Shown in pieces: positions 1 to 7,947 of a stretch of 37,003 nucleotides of DNA. How positions within the stretch are numbered: the first letter of the stretch is position 1; the number at the start of each line of letters is the position of its first letter. Source of the DNA: a virus; IMG/VR virus record IMGVR_UViG_3300030390_001078, positions 1 through 37,003 of that record; one strand, given 5' to 3'. The notes below the pieces were generated by a model. The model was not told the DNA's origin. It ran no database searches and was given only the letters and a program-made list of their open reading frames with translations. A program made the position numbers and the translations under genes.

Positions 1-1
1 A

Positions 2-637
2 ACAACAGCGGGTATAACTCTAGGGTCAACTGCCATTGCTTCCACAGGTGCAGAGCTTAACATCCTAGATGGGGTAACTAGCACAGCCGCTGAATTAAAC
101 CTTCTAGATGGTGTGACATCAACTACAGCAGAGCTTAACATATTAGATGGAGTGACCAGTACTACAGCAGAGCTTAATATACTTGATGGGGTTACCAGTA
201 CAGCAGCAGAACTTAATATCCTAGATGGAGTTACATCTACAGCGGCTGAACTTAACATCATGGATGGAGTTACAACTACCGCAGCAGAAATTAACTTAAT
301 AGACGGTGGCACTGCAAGAGGCACAACAGCCTTAGCTGATGGCGATGGTGTATTAATTAATGACGCTGGAACAATGCGTATGACTACAGTGCAAACTGTT
401 AAAACATACATGGGTACTAGTACGGCCTTTAACGCTGTTGGAACTTATGGGCTTTTGTTGCTGCCATCACCAACAGGCTCTGACATTGCACCGGGAGTTA
501 ACGTAGCAGGTTCCGCTTTAAAGTACGCTAATACCAATAATGGTTATTACGGTAGCGCACCAGCAGGTACATGGAATACTAGGGGCTTTTTAGACAGCGG
601 TCAATCTATTGCTACCGTTTTAGTAAGGATTGCTTAA
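2..637 (+). CDS. Tail fibre protein, 5' truncated by window edge
   Basis: The frame is open from base 2, so the N-terminus lies outside the window; 211 residues are visible. Residues 14-103 are seven tandem 13-residue repeats of the form TSTAAELNILDGV, a repeat common in tail-fibre proteins of marine phages. They are followed by a linker (GTARGTTALADGDG, then TMRMTTVQTVKTYMGT) that recurs in the fibre at 1084. The C-terminus (GTWNTRGF then TVLVRIA) resembles the end of other phage fibre heads, which would contact the host receptor. The stop abuts the next gene's ATG directly. A role as fibre or receptor-binding protein is family inference; no enzymatic motif is seen. Confidence 0.85.
   Translation, partial: TTAGITLGSTAIASTGAELNILDGVTSTAAELNLLDGVTSTTAELNILDGVTSTTAELNILDGVTSTAAELNILDGVTSTAAELNIMDGVTTTAAEINLIDGGTARGTTALADGDGVLINDAGTMRMTTVQTVKTYMGTSTAFNAVGTYGLLLLPSPTGSDIAPGVNVAGSALKYANTNNGYYGSAPAGTWNTRGFLDSGQSIATVLVRIA
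41..310 (+). repeat. Seven tandem 39-bp coding repeats (AELNILDGV type)
   Basis: Seven in-frame copies of a 39-bp unit encode variants of TSTAAELNILDGV. The codons differ between copies (ctt/cta/tta for Leu, aac/aat for Asn), so the array is old rather than freshly expanded, although the second to sixth copies stay very close. The seventh unit drifts to TTTAAEINLIDGG. Confidence 0.9.
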
Positions 638-1051
638 ATGACAATAACAATTACACAAGTCCGAAATGCAAAGTCATTACAGGCAAACAATGCTAGTATG
701 GACGTAGAAATTAATCACCCTGATTACGGTTGGATACCTTACACGGTTGAGCCTACTGACACTGACACAACCATTAACAACGATGCAATATTAGCTTTAA
801 TCAGTACAGACTTCGCTGCTTATGTTGCTCCTACCGCCGCAGAAATAGCTACAGCTTTAGCAGTAACTGAACGATCTAAACGTGACAGCATCCTAACGAC
901 AGTTGTTGATCCGATTGCAGGTAATGCACTGCGCTGGGCTGCATTAACATCAGAGCAACGAACTGCATGGGCCACATATAGAACCGCTCTTTTAGATGTA
1001 CCTGCACAGGCTGGGTTTCCTAGTAGCATTACATGGCCCACTGCGCCTTAA
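638..1051 (+). CDS. Tail fibre assembly chaperone-like protein (copy 1)
   Basis: This 137-residue protein ends with YRTALLDVPAQAGFPSSITW followed by PTAP. That matches the C-terminal signature (YRxALRDIPxQxGFPxxIxWP) of phage tail-fibre assembly/tail assembly chaperone proteins, which help fibres fold or trimerise. It starts with ATG immediately after the stop of the upstream fibre gene, so the two are probably co-translated and partners. Two paralogues lie at 2012 and 4309. The N-terminal half is more divergent and may set fibre specificity; that is inference. Confidence 0.8.
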   Translation: MTITITQVRNAKSLQANNASMDVEINHPDYGWIPYTVEPTDTDTTINNDAILALISTDFAAYVAPTAAEIATALAVTERSKRDSILTTVVDPIAGNALRWAALTSEQRTAWATYRTALLDVPAQAGFPSSITWPTAP

Positions 1052-1083
1052 AACCCTAAAATATACAATACGGAGTATGCAAT

Positions 1084-2019
1084 ATGAGTAAGATAGCCTT
1101 CTCACCAAACGCCAATGGGAACGGTGTTTTTACAATATCCTCACCAAACTCTGGTACGAATAGGGCTATTGCTCTACCCGATGCTGCGGGTACAATTCCA
1201 CTACTAGCAGCCGCAAGTAACACAGCCATTACATCCACACCAGCAGAGCTAAACATATTAGACGGTGTGACTAGCACAGCCGCAGAGTTGAATATTCTTG
1301 ATGGCGTAACTAGTACTACTGCGGAACTAAACATACTTGATGGTGTTACAGCTACAGCAGCAGAAATTAACTTGATTGATGGTGGTACAGCACGAGGTAC
1401 TACTGCTGTTGCAGACGGTGACGGTTTTTTAACAAACGATGGTGGTACAATGCGTATGACCAAAGTTGAGACTTTGGCTACTTATATGGGTACTAAAGTT
1501 GGCGGCGGGGCAAGGGTTTTTATTGCCTCATCTGGCGTTGTTAGTGACGTTGCAGCTATTGCATTTACCAACGTATTTGATTCAAGTAAGTTTGATTACT
1601 ACGTATTTACAATGCTATCTGTAACACCTGCCAATGATGGTCCAGATTTAATATGCCAAACTAGTACTGATGGTGGAAGTAATTTTGAAACTACTAATGG
1701 ACGATATGCACACGGGGGGAATAATGATGCCACTGGCCTTATTGTGTCAAGCCAAGCAGGCTCTTCATCTAATGAGGACGGAGTTTTTGGAGACTTTCAA
1801 ATATTTGAAGTTGAAACCTCTAACAAGTTTACAAGAAGCCTCAGCTTAACTTTTAATATACAAAATAACAGTTCACAAGATCACTTTGCTCAAATGAGCA
1901 ATTCCAACGCTGCTAGTAGTCGAGTAACTGCTGAAGATAATAACGCTGTTAGGTTTCTTTGGACTGCTGGCAATGTAGAATCAGGAGAAATTGTAATGTA
2001 TGGGATAGCCAATGCCTAG
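1084..2019 (+). CDS. Tail fibre protein (cassette 2)
   Basis: This 311-residue protein starts with ATG behind a GGAG at about 1072. Residues 50-100 hold four AELNILDGV-type repeats, followed by the same GTARGTTA / GTMRM linker as the fibre that ends at 637. The C-terminal 190 residues are unrelated to that fibre. They look like a beta-sandwich receptor-binding domain, with features such as TSTDGGSNFETT and a final NVESGEIVMYGIANA that resembles common fibre-head ends (GNIxSGxFxLYG). It overlaps the following chaperone gene by 8 bases. The conserved stem with a swapped head suggests modular exchange of host-range domains. Confidence 0.85.
   Translation: MSKIAFSPNANGNGVFTISSPNSGTNRAIALPDAAGTIPLLAAASNTAITSTPAELNILDGVTSTAAELNILDGVTSTTAELNILDGVTATAAEINLIDGGTARGTTAVADGDGFLTNDGGTMRMTKVETLATYMGTKVGGGARVFIASSGVVSDVAAIAFTNVFDSSKFDYYVFTMLSVTPANDGPDLICQTSTDGGSNFETTNGRYAHGGNNDATGLIVSSQAGSSSNEDGVFGDFQIFEVETSNKFTRSLSLTFNIQNNSSQDHFAQMSNSNAASSRVTAEDNNAVRFLWTAGNVESGEIVMYGIANA
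1231..1383 (+). repeat. Four tandem 39-bp coding repeats, fibre 2
   Basis: Four in-frame units encode S-T-x-A-E-L-N-I-L-D-G-V variants, the last being TATAAEINLIDGG. The final unit and the sequence after it are closely similar to bases 275-420 of the first fibre gene. This is homology that could support recombination between the two genes. Confidence 0.85.
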
Positions 2020-2296
2020 ATATAATAACATTAATGGTGTGAGGGTCCAGTGTACTGCTGAAGAAGAAACTTACTTTGACGCCTTAGATCAAACACATAC
2101 TGACACAGCAGTAGCCCGTCTTGCTGCTGAAGTTCGTGCAAAACGAGATAAACTAATTGCAGCCACTGATTGGACGGGCAACAGTGATGTAACTATGACT
2201 TCCGCCATGACCACATACAGGACTGCCTTACGAAATGTACCTGCACAGGCTGGTTTTCCTAGCAGCATTACATGGCCGACCTTGGGGGGATCATAA
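2012..2296 (+). CDS. Tail fibre assembly chaperone-like protein (copy 2)
   Basis: This 94-residue protein is the shortest of the three chaperone paralogues. Its C-terminus, YRTALRNVPAQAGFPSSITW then PTLGGS, is nearly identical to copy 1. Over 43 bases (998-1040 against 2237-2279) the DNA differs at only three positions. The start overlaps the end of fibre 2 by 8 bases, and the stop overlaps the next start as TAATG. It probably serves the fibre just upstream. Confidence 0.78.
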   Translation: MPRYNNINGVRVQCTAEEETYFDALDQTHTDTAVARLAAEVRAKRDKLIAATDWTGNSDVTMTSAMTTYRTALRNVPAQAGFPSSITWPTLGGS

Positions 2297-2901
2297 TGTC
2301 CACACTACGAGCAGACGCAATCGTTGACGCAGCGGGTAACGGTAAGCCTGACTTGAGTAACGGCGTTCAGATTGGTGGCGTTGCGGTTACTTCTACAGCC
2401 GCTGAACTTAATGTACTAGATGGCATTACAGCAGTAGTAGGTGAGCTTAATGCACTGGACATTGGTAGCACAGCAGTAGGCACAGCAGTTGCTTCTAAGG
2501 CTGTAATACTAGACTCCAACAAAGACTATGCAGGGATGCGTAACGTCACCACAACAGGACTATTTAAACCTGTAACATACCAAGAGACATATATAGCTAA
2601 ATCAGCAGCATCTACAATTACCTGTGACCTGGCGACAGGTACACACTTCTCTGTGACAATATCGGCTAACACTACATTCGCATTTAGTAACCCACCTTCT
2701 AGTGGTACTTCTTACTCCTTCGTACTTATCATAACTCAGCACAGTACGGCTGTTACATTAACTTGGCCAAGCAGTGTAGACTGGGCGGGGGGCAGCGCCC
2801 CTGACGCTGCGGGTGATAATGAAGTGCAAGCGTATGCCTTTATAACTCGTGATGGTGGCACTACATATTACGGGTTCTTAGGAGGAACCGCCATTGGCTA
2901 A
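2296..2901 (+). CDS. Tail fibre/structural protein (cassette 3)
   Basis: I choose the ATG at 2296 because it follows a run of six G (a strong Shine-Dalgarno) and overlaps the previous stop as TAATG. The resulting N-terminus, MSTLRADAIVDAAGNGKPD, is typical of marine phage fibre genes. An in-frame ATG at 2272 would add eight residues. The 201-residue product holds two degenerate AELN repeats. Its C-terminal beta-rich domain (VTYQETYIAKSA, VTLTWPSSVDWAGG and FITRDGGTTYYGFLGG) is of a type widespread in cyanophage and podophage fibres. It is probably a stem or adaptor with a carbohydrate-binding-like head. Confidence 0.8.
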   Translation: MSTLRADAIVDAAGNGKPDLSNGVQIGGVAVTSTAAELNVLDGITAVVGELNALDIGSTAVGTAVASKAVILDSNKDYAGMRNVTTTGLFKPVTYQETYIAKSAASTITCDLATGTHFSVTISANTTFAFSNPPSSGTSYSFVLIITQHSTAVTLTWPSSVDWAGGSAPDAAGDNEVQAYAFITRDGGTTYYGFLGGTAIG

Positions 2902-4282
2902 CTCATTTAAAACAATATTTATGGGTGCAGCGGGTACTTCTCTGGGCGACTATTGGATTTTTCATTACGGAGAAACACAAGCTCAGAACGCCAAGCCAAC
3001 TCAACCTTTCTCTATTGCGGTAGATTCAAATGACAACGTGATTACCGTTGGACAACAAAAAAGTAATTTCCCCTCAAATGCGGCGGGTGCGCCTTTTATA
3101 ACTAAAATTGCTACAGATGGTAGCCTTGTGTGGGCAAGGTATATTTACGCTTCTGCAAGTGGTACTGACAGGGGAGCAGCAAATGGTTTAGGCACAGACT
3201 CCGATGATAATGTGTTTATACTTGGCGCAGGCTTCTTCCCTAATAATAATCTATCCACTGTTATAAAATATAATAGTAGTGGCGCTTTACAGTATATAAA
3301 GGGTCTTAGCTCAGTTAAAGGAGAGTTTCTAGGCGGCGGTGTGTCTCCGAATGGTACGCCATACGGCGTTGGGTATATGTCGGTCGGTTATGGTGAACAG
3401 CCAGATTTGACCATACATAGATTTAATAATGCAGGTGCAGCAGTTGCGGGAGCGCAGCTAAACACTGACCGTGGTATTGGTACTGACGTGGCATTTGATT
3501 CCAGCAACAACTGCATTGCTATTGGTACGGGAAGAATTTCTGGTACTAGGACTGATGTATCTATTGTCAAAATGAACGCTTCTAATAATGCATTTGCATG
3601 GGGAAAAACTATATCTACAGCGGATGGAGCCTACAGTCTTACTTTAGGGAAACATCCCATAGGTGGCCCAGACAGTAACGGCGATTTTGCAATGATCTGG
3701 CAAAGCAACAGAGATTCGCAAGCTAATTCTTCATCTGTTATTCATAAATTTGCGGGTTCTAATGCCGCTCCCGTTTGGAAAAAAAAGATTGTTACAAGTA
3801 ACGGCAGGATACAAATAAAAGACGGTGTTGCAGTAGATGCTGATGATAATTGGTATCTGATAGGTCACAGCACAAAAGGCTCCGAGTCTGAGCGTGTATT
3901 AATAATGAAATTAAATAGCTCTGGGGCTTTGCAGTGGGCAAATAAGTTAACTATAAATAATGTGGCCACAGAGATTAATGGGCGTTTTACAGATATTAAA
4001 ATTGATTCAAATGGTGACATACTTGCCTGCGCTGCTGTGCAAATGGCAACCAGTGGTGTTGTAGATTCACAGCTAACTTTTAAAGTACCTGCCAGCGGAG
4101 CATTTACTGGGACGTTTGGAGACTTTGTTTTCACTTCTGTGACCAGTGACATTACTGTGTCTAATGACACAGATAACGCTTATAACAACACCACGACTAG
4201 GGTGAACGGGATTCCTGCTTATGGTAACGTAGGGCAAACTAGCGGCAGTCTCTCTCAATCGACAGAGTTGATAGACGTTTAA
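2894..4282 (+). CDS. Beta-propeller-like virion adhesin
   Basis: This 462-residue protein probably starts at TTG, seven bases after a strong GGAGGA, with an 8-base overlap with the previous gene. A later ATG at 2921 is possible but lacks that signal. At least six imperfect repeats pair a strand like K-x-N-x-x-G-x-x-x-W (ITKIATDGSLVWAR, IMKLNSSGALQWANK) with a turn like D-S-N-D-N-x-x-x-x-G (VDSNDNVITVGQ, TDSDDNVFILGA, VDADDNWYLIGHS). This spacing is characteristic of SBBP-type beta-propeller repeats. Lying between a fibre and a chaperone gene, it is best read as a virion surface protein, perhaps a receptor-binding propeller. No catalytic motif is seen. Confidence 0.7.
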   Translation: MANSFKTIFMGAAGTSLGDYWIFHYGETQAQNAKPTQPFSIAVDSNDNVITVGQQKSNFPSNAAGAPFITKIATDGSLVWARYIYASASGTDRGAANGLGTDSDDNVFILGAGFFPNNNLSTVIKYNSSGALQYIKGLSSVKGEFLGGGVSPNGTPYGVGYMSVGYGEQPDLTIHRFNNAGAAVAGAQLNTDRGIGTDVAFDSSNNCIAIGTGRISGTRTDVSIVKMNASNNAFAWGKTISTADGAYSLTLGKHPIGGPDSNGDFAMIWQSNRDSQANSSSVIHKFAGSNAAPVWKKKIVTSNGRIQIKDGVAVDADDNWYLIGHSTKGSESERVLIMKLNSSGALQWANKLTINNVATEINGRFTDIKIDSNGDILACAAVQMATSGVVDSQLTFKVPASGAFTGTFGDFVFTSVTSDITVSNDTDNAYNNTTTRVNGIPAYGNVGQTSGSLSQSTELIDV

Positions 4283-4308
4283 CCATCTAAGCATAGGAGC
4301 ATACACAG

Positions 4309-4755
4309 GTGGCATATATTAAAATTACAGATGGAAATCAGGTACGTTACAGCCTGAGCCAACTTCGCAAGGACAACAAAACAGTATCCTTTCCAAAGGT
4401 AATAGCAGAGGAAACGCTGGCAAACTACGGAGTTTATAGTTTTGTTTTTGCTGATGCGCCTTCCTATAATGTTTCGACAGAAGTTATTACTTTAAGCGAA
4501 ACAGCAACACAAGTTGGTGGACAATGGACTTATGTTTGGACGGTTAGGGACAAAACCTCTGCGGAGCTTACTGCTGATGCAGCCCATGCCGCTACTTCTG
4601 CAAGAAATGTACGAGATGGCTTGCTGGCTAAAACTGATTACTTGGCTCTAGCAGATTCTACTCTGTCTTCTGCTATGGCAACCTATCGTCAGGCTCTTAG
4701 AGATGTCCCAACTCAGTCTGGGTTCCCGACAGTTACTTGGCCTACTTCACCATAA
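4309..4755 (+). CDS. Tail fibre assembly chaperone-like protein (copy 3)
   Basis: This 148-residue protein starts at GTG behind AGGAG (4295-4299). It ends with YRQALRDVPTQSGFPTVTW then PTSP, the same C-terminal signature as the two upstream chaperone paralogues, though more diverged at the DNA level. The N-terminal half (MAYIKITDGNQVRYSLSQLR) is a small beta-rich domain shared by many fibre-assembly proteins. It follows the propeller protein and probably serves that protein or the fibre at 2296. The stop overlaps the next start as TAATG. Confidence 0.8.
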   Translation: MAYIKITDGNQVRYSLSQLRKDNKTVSFPKVIAEETLANYGVYSFVFADAPSYNVSTEVITLSETATQVGGQWTYVWTVRDKTSAELTADAAHAATSARNVRDGLLAKTDYLALADSTLSSAMATYRQALRDVPTQSGFPTVTWPTSP

Positions 4756-5012
4756 TGGAGGGCGAATGGCATCTTTCTAAATCAATCCCTGCAACATTCA
4801 TCCTGGCAATCGTAGGCCAGACAATAGCCTTAGTCTGGTTTGTATCGGCACTGAATAGCGACATACAAACAAACGCCCGTGAAATTGTACGTCACGAAAA
4901 TCGACTAATAGCCCTTGAAAATATAGTTCAAAGCCAAGCCGTTACGATGGCCAGAATGGATGAAAATATTAAAGCTATTAGAGTAGCGGTAGAGAAAATG
5001 TCTCGGCGGTAG
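4755..5012 (+). CDS. Small membrane protein with one TM segment and coiled coil
   Basis: This 85-residue protein starts at the ATG that overlaps the previous stop. An upstream TTG at 4737 is in frame but unlikely. Residues 10-33 form a hydrophobic segment (PATFILAIVGQTIALVWFVS). The rest is a charged helix with heptad-like spacing (IVRHENRLIALENIVQ). This architecture occurs in small phage holin-like or spanin-like proteins and in virion membrane adaptors. As the only single-TM gene before the lysis block it is a holin candidate, but the recognisable lysis genes lie 2 kb downstream, so the role is open. Confidence 0.6.
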   Translation: MEGEWHLSKSIPATFILAIVGQTIALVWFVSALNSDIQTNAREIVRHENRLIALENIVQSQAVTMARMDENIKAIRVAVEKMSRR

Positions 5013-5024
5013 GCTAAATAACCC

Positions 5025-5053
5025 TTGCTATTACACTAGTTAAGTGTTATTAT
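5025..5053 (+). promoter_or_regulatory. Candidate sigma-70 promoter
   Basis: TTGCTA at 5025-5030 and TATTAT at 5048-5053 are separated by exactly 17 bases. They sit in the only gap (72 bases) between genes from here to 14 kb other than very short ones. The spacer contains ACACT-AGTTA-AGTGT, an inverted repeat that could bind a regulator. It would drive the ejection/lysis genes from 5085 onward. Confidence 0.45.
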
Positions 5054-5084
5054 GCATGTATAACAAATGCATTAACAGGTACAC

Positions 5085-5552
5085 ATGACCGTATATGTTA
5101 GACGGCTGCGTGAAGATGATCTTCCCAAGGTACTATTGATATCAAAGTGGCTGCATCAAAACTCACGATACAAAGTTTTTAGTTACAACGAAGAAAAAGT
5201 TAAGAGCCTACTTTCCATGAGTATGGACCCTGAGCGACCAGTATATGTGTCCGTTGCTTTGGAAGAAGGCTCTGATGACATACTCGGTTATTTTCATGGG
5301 TATGTAGATTACCACTACTTCAGCGATATGAAATACGCGGGGGATTGGGCAGTTTGTGTCCTCCCACAGTACCGCAAAAAAGCTCCGACCATACTAAAGT
5401 ACATGGTTCAATCTTTTGAACAGTGGGCCAGAAGACACGGTGCAGAAGAGATATCCATAGGAGCTTCTACTGAGGCCTACGGCACTGGATACAAAAAGTT
5501 TCTTAAAAGAATGGGCTACAGGGACGTAGGTTTCCTTGCTGTGAAAGGATAA
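5085..5552 (+). CDS. GNAT-fold protein in the virion module
   Basis: This 155-residue protein has a GNAT acetyltransferase layout: an N-terminal strand-helix (VYVRRLREDDLPKVLLIS), motif A around residues 88-117 (WAVCVLPQYRKKAPTILKYM), and motif B near 138-146 (KFLKRMGYR). The acetyl-CoA pyrophosphate loop, normally Q/R-x-x-G-x-G/A, reads YRKKAPTI at 96-103 and lacks the glycines, so catalysis is doubtful. GNAT-like proteins sit at this position in many podoviruses, and T7 gp13 has been linked to this fold. A structural or assembly role is therefore as likely as acetyl transfer. Confidence 0.7.
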   Translation: MTVYVRRLREDDLPKVLLISKWLHQNSRYKVFSYNEEKVKSLLSMSMDPERPVYVSVALEEGSDDILGYFHGYVDYHYFSDMKYAGDWAVCVLPQYRKKAPTILKYMVQSFEQWARRHGAEEISIGASTEAYGTGYKKFLKRMGYRDVGFLAVKG

Positions 5553-5555
5553 GAT

Positions 5556-6971
5556 ATGAGCTTTAATAGAACCGCTGCCGCAGTCACTACTAATACGGGC
5601 CTAGGTGACGATCAATTTTCGGCACTTCAAACCAATCAAGGCAGCGTAGGAACGCAGCTTGAGGAAGGCTTTGGCGGGGTTGGTACGAGGCTTAATCAAG
5701 TAGATACTGGTATAACCGGAATACAGACCGATTTGGGTAATGTAACAGCAGACGTTAATGTAAATACTAACACTGGATTTTCAGACTTAGGAACTACCCT
5801 TAGCGGCTATAACGATGCCACCAACCTACGCCTAAATCAGTTCGATCAGAACTTCGCAAATAACAGTGCGGCTGTGGGTGCAAATAACACAGCCCTTACT
5901 AACTTGCAGGGCGATGTAACTGGTGGCTTTGGAGATCAGGCTACGCGGTTTAATCAAGTGGACGCTGCTAATACGGCAATGCAGGGTGACATCACTACGG
6001 GGTTTAATGATCAATCCCAAGGCTTCACAGACGCACAGACAGACCGCACAACCAATGCAGGGCTAAATGCTCAGGGTTTTGTAGATACAGGTGTCGCTTT
6101 AAATTCAGGCTTTGTAGACACAGCTACTCAGCTTGGGGGACTTTCCACCGATGTGGTAGATAGCCAAGCAAATATGGCCACTAGCCTAGATAATCTAAAC
6201 ACAGGGTTCAATAGCTATGCAACTCAAACTGCGGCAGACCAGGCATCGATTATAGCTAATCAAGAAAGTTTTGTATCCGACTTTGACACTTACACGGAGC
6301 GTTATGGTGAAGATACGACACTAGCAAATCAAACTCGTACTGACATGCAAACGGCTAATGCTAATTCTGCAAATAAAATGCGAGAAGACTTTGGAGCTTT
6401 TGCAGATAATACCTCCACTCAAATTGGTAACATTACGCAAGGTTTGGACAATCAGTTTTCCGCGTTAGAGGGGACAGTTGAGGGCGGATTCTCTAAGGCC
6501 CAGGCTACCGCAATAGCCAATAACGCCGCCAGAGCTAATGCTGCTAGCGATCTACAAGCTTCGCTTCAAGGCGGCGGTGGTACAGTGGGCGTAGAGCAAA
6601 TTGTAGCTGCCCGTAATATGGCTGCTATTGCATCTACACAGGCTGATATCAGCATGGACCTACGGCAGAACTTTAATCAATTAGGCTCTTCTTTTGATGA
6701 CGCAGGTTCTTTGATTGCAAGCAGCATCGATGCTCAGGGCAACACAATTAACCGCACTATGGATCAGCAGGGAAACCTTATTCTGAATAGATTTGATGGC
6801 TCTGGGGTTTCTCAGGGACGAAAAATAATAAATATTAACAATACCCTAACAGACCTAAGTAACCTAACTACTAGGGTCGGCTCTAATGCAAGTATGGGTA
6901 ATTTAACCGCAGCATCGTCAAGCGAACTACCCTCCAGTGGCTTTGCTGCCCCATTTGCAACTACGAGGTAA
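5556..6971 (+). CDS. Repeat-rich helical virion protein
   Basis: This 471-residue protein starts at ATG after AAGGATA, four bases beyond the GNAT stop. The first 330 residues are low-complexity, rich in Asn, Gln, Thr, Asp and Gly, with recurring motifs of the type GF-x-D-x-A-T-x-x-x-Q-V-D. Examples are GGVGTRLNQVDTG, GGFGDQATRFNQVDAA and TGFNDQSQGFTDAQ. That periodicity suggests an extended helical or trimeric coiled fibre. A Gly-rich spot (LQGGGGTVG) precedes a second helical stretch. I do not recognise a family. Its place between the GNAT and lysozyme genes suggests an ejection or tail component. Confidence 0.65.
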   Translation: MSFNRTAAAVTTNTGLGDDQFSALQTNQGSVGTQLEEGFGGVGTRLNQVDTGITGIQTDLGNVTADVNVNTNTGFSDLGTTLSGYNDATNLRLNQFDQNFANNSAAVGANNTALTNLQGDVTGGFGDQATRFNQVDAANTAMQGDITTGFNDQSQGFTDAQTDRTTNAGLNAQGFVDTGVALNSGFVDTATQLGGLSTDVVDSQANMATSLDNLNTGFNSYATQTAADQASIIANQESFVSDFDTYTERYGEDTTLANQTRTDMQTANANSANKMREDFGAFADNTSTQIGNITQGLDNQFSALEGTVEGGFSKAQATAIANNAARANAASDLQASLQGGGGTVGVEQIVAARNMAAIASTQADISMDLRQNFNQLGSSFDDAGSLIASSIDAQGNTINRTMDQQGNLILNRFDGSGVSQGRKIININNTLTDLSNLTTRVGSNASMGNLTAASSSELPSSGFAAPFATTR

Positions 6972-6973
6972 TC

Positions 6974-7708
6974 ATGCATCCAGTAACCGTATCACGAGCA
7001 GGCATAGAACTTGTTAAGAAGTTTGAAGGGCTACACACACTTAAAGACGATGGCTTAATACATTCATATCGCTGCCCCGCTGGGAAGTGGACAATAGCGT
7101 GGGGTCACTGTAGCGGCGTCCGTTCTGGAATGAAGATTACTATGGATGAGGCTGATCAGTTTCTACTTGATGATCTTAGCGAGGCTGGACGGTCTGTTAA
7201 AAAGTGCGTCAATGTACCGTTAACTCAAGGGCAGTACGATGCTCTTGTATCCTTTGTATTTAACTTGGGAGGAGGTAAGAACTTTCAAACCTCTACTCTT
7301 CTTAAAAAGCTTAATAAGGGCCTCTACGATGAAGTCCCAGAGCAAATACTGCGTTGGAATAAAGCCCGTGTAGACGGTCAGCTACAGGCTTTGAGAGGTC
7401 TTACAAGACGCCGTACAGCAGAAGCAGCTATCTTTAGTCAGGACGCTCAATTGCCGTCTGATGAAGGTGGGCCATTAATGGTTCAGAAGCCTACAGCAGA
7501 AAGCCCTAAGTCTCTTGCCAAAAGTAAGACTATGGCGGGTGCAGGTATTGCGGGTGCAGCTACGGCGATGAATGAGGTTGCAGGTCAGATGCAGGGGCTT
7601 ATTGCTTATGCACCTATGTTGAAAACTATATTCTTACTCTGTGCTATTGGAGGCATAGCTTTAGCGGCTTACGCACGATTTAAAGATAATAAGGACGGCG
7701 TCCACTAG
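6974..7708 (+). CDS. GH24 lysozyme/endolysin with C-terminal membrane anchor
   Basis: This 244-residue protein cleaves peptidoglycan, by family. Residues 6-45 carry the phage lysozyme core: Glu18 in KKFEGL, then SYRCPAGKWTIAWGH. The position usually held by the second catalytic Asp (T4 Asp20) is Cys34, and the Thr (T4 Thr26) is Thr40. Cys at this site is common in the YxCPAG group, and T4 D20C is known to stay active. Residues 214-235 form a hydrophobic segment (LKTIFLLCAIGGIALAAYAR) near the C-terminus, an unusual tail for an endolysin. The gene is followed directly by the spanins. It could act in host lysis, in entry, or both. Confidence 0.88.
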   Translation: MHPVTVSRAGIELVKKFEGLHTLKDDGLIHSYRCPAGKWTIAWGHCSGVRSGMKITMDEADQFLLDDLSEAGRSVKKCVNVPLTQGQYDALVSFVFNLGGGKNFQTSTLLKKLNKGLYDEVPEQILRWNKARVDGQLQALRGLTRRRTAEAAIFSQDAQLPSDEGGPLMVQKPTAESPKSLAKSKTMAGAGIAGAATAMNEVAGQMQGLIAYAPMLKTIFLLCAIGGIALAAYARFKDNKDGVH

Positions 7709-7947
7709 TGTTTATTTTCGGCAAGATTAAAACATACATCATAGCAGCATTAACAGTAGCTCTTCCCATTATCTATCTGATTGGGAGAGTTAAAGGCCAC
7801 GCCGCTGAGAAAAATAAAGTTCTCAAAGACGATTTACAGGCGCAGAAAAAGACAACTCAGTTTTATAAGAAAATGGCAGAGCATGAGACAGATGATATTA
7901 ATGACCGCGCTAGTCTTACTGACAGGCTGCGCGGGAACGGTCTATAG
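7708..7947 (+). CDS. i-spanin (Rz-like inner membrane subunit)
   Basis: This 79-residue protein starts at GTG, overlapping the lysozyme stop as TAGTG. Residues 8-27 form a transmembrane segment (KTYIIAALTVALPIIYLIG). A periplasmic helix follows, rich in Lys, Gln and Glu (NKVLKDDLQAQKKTTQFYKK). This is the classic Rz topology: an inner-membrane anchor plus a coiled coil that pairs with the outer-membrane lipoprotein to fuse the membranes at lysis. The o-spanin gene begins inside it in another frame. Confidence 0.82.
   Translation: MFIFGKIKTYIIAALTVALPIIYLIGRVKGHAAEKNKVLKDDLQAQKKTTQFYKKMAEHETDDINDRASLTDRLRGNGL

Noticed and set aside
41-310. Tandem repeats as a possible CRISPR array
   Set aside because: The 39-bp units are contiguous, in frame and without spacers; they encode a fibre stem repeat.
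1056-1463. Minus-strand frame of 135 codons opposite fibre 2
   Set aside because: Its length comes from the repetitive coding of the AELNILDGV units read backwards; the product is low-complexity.
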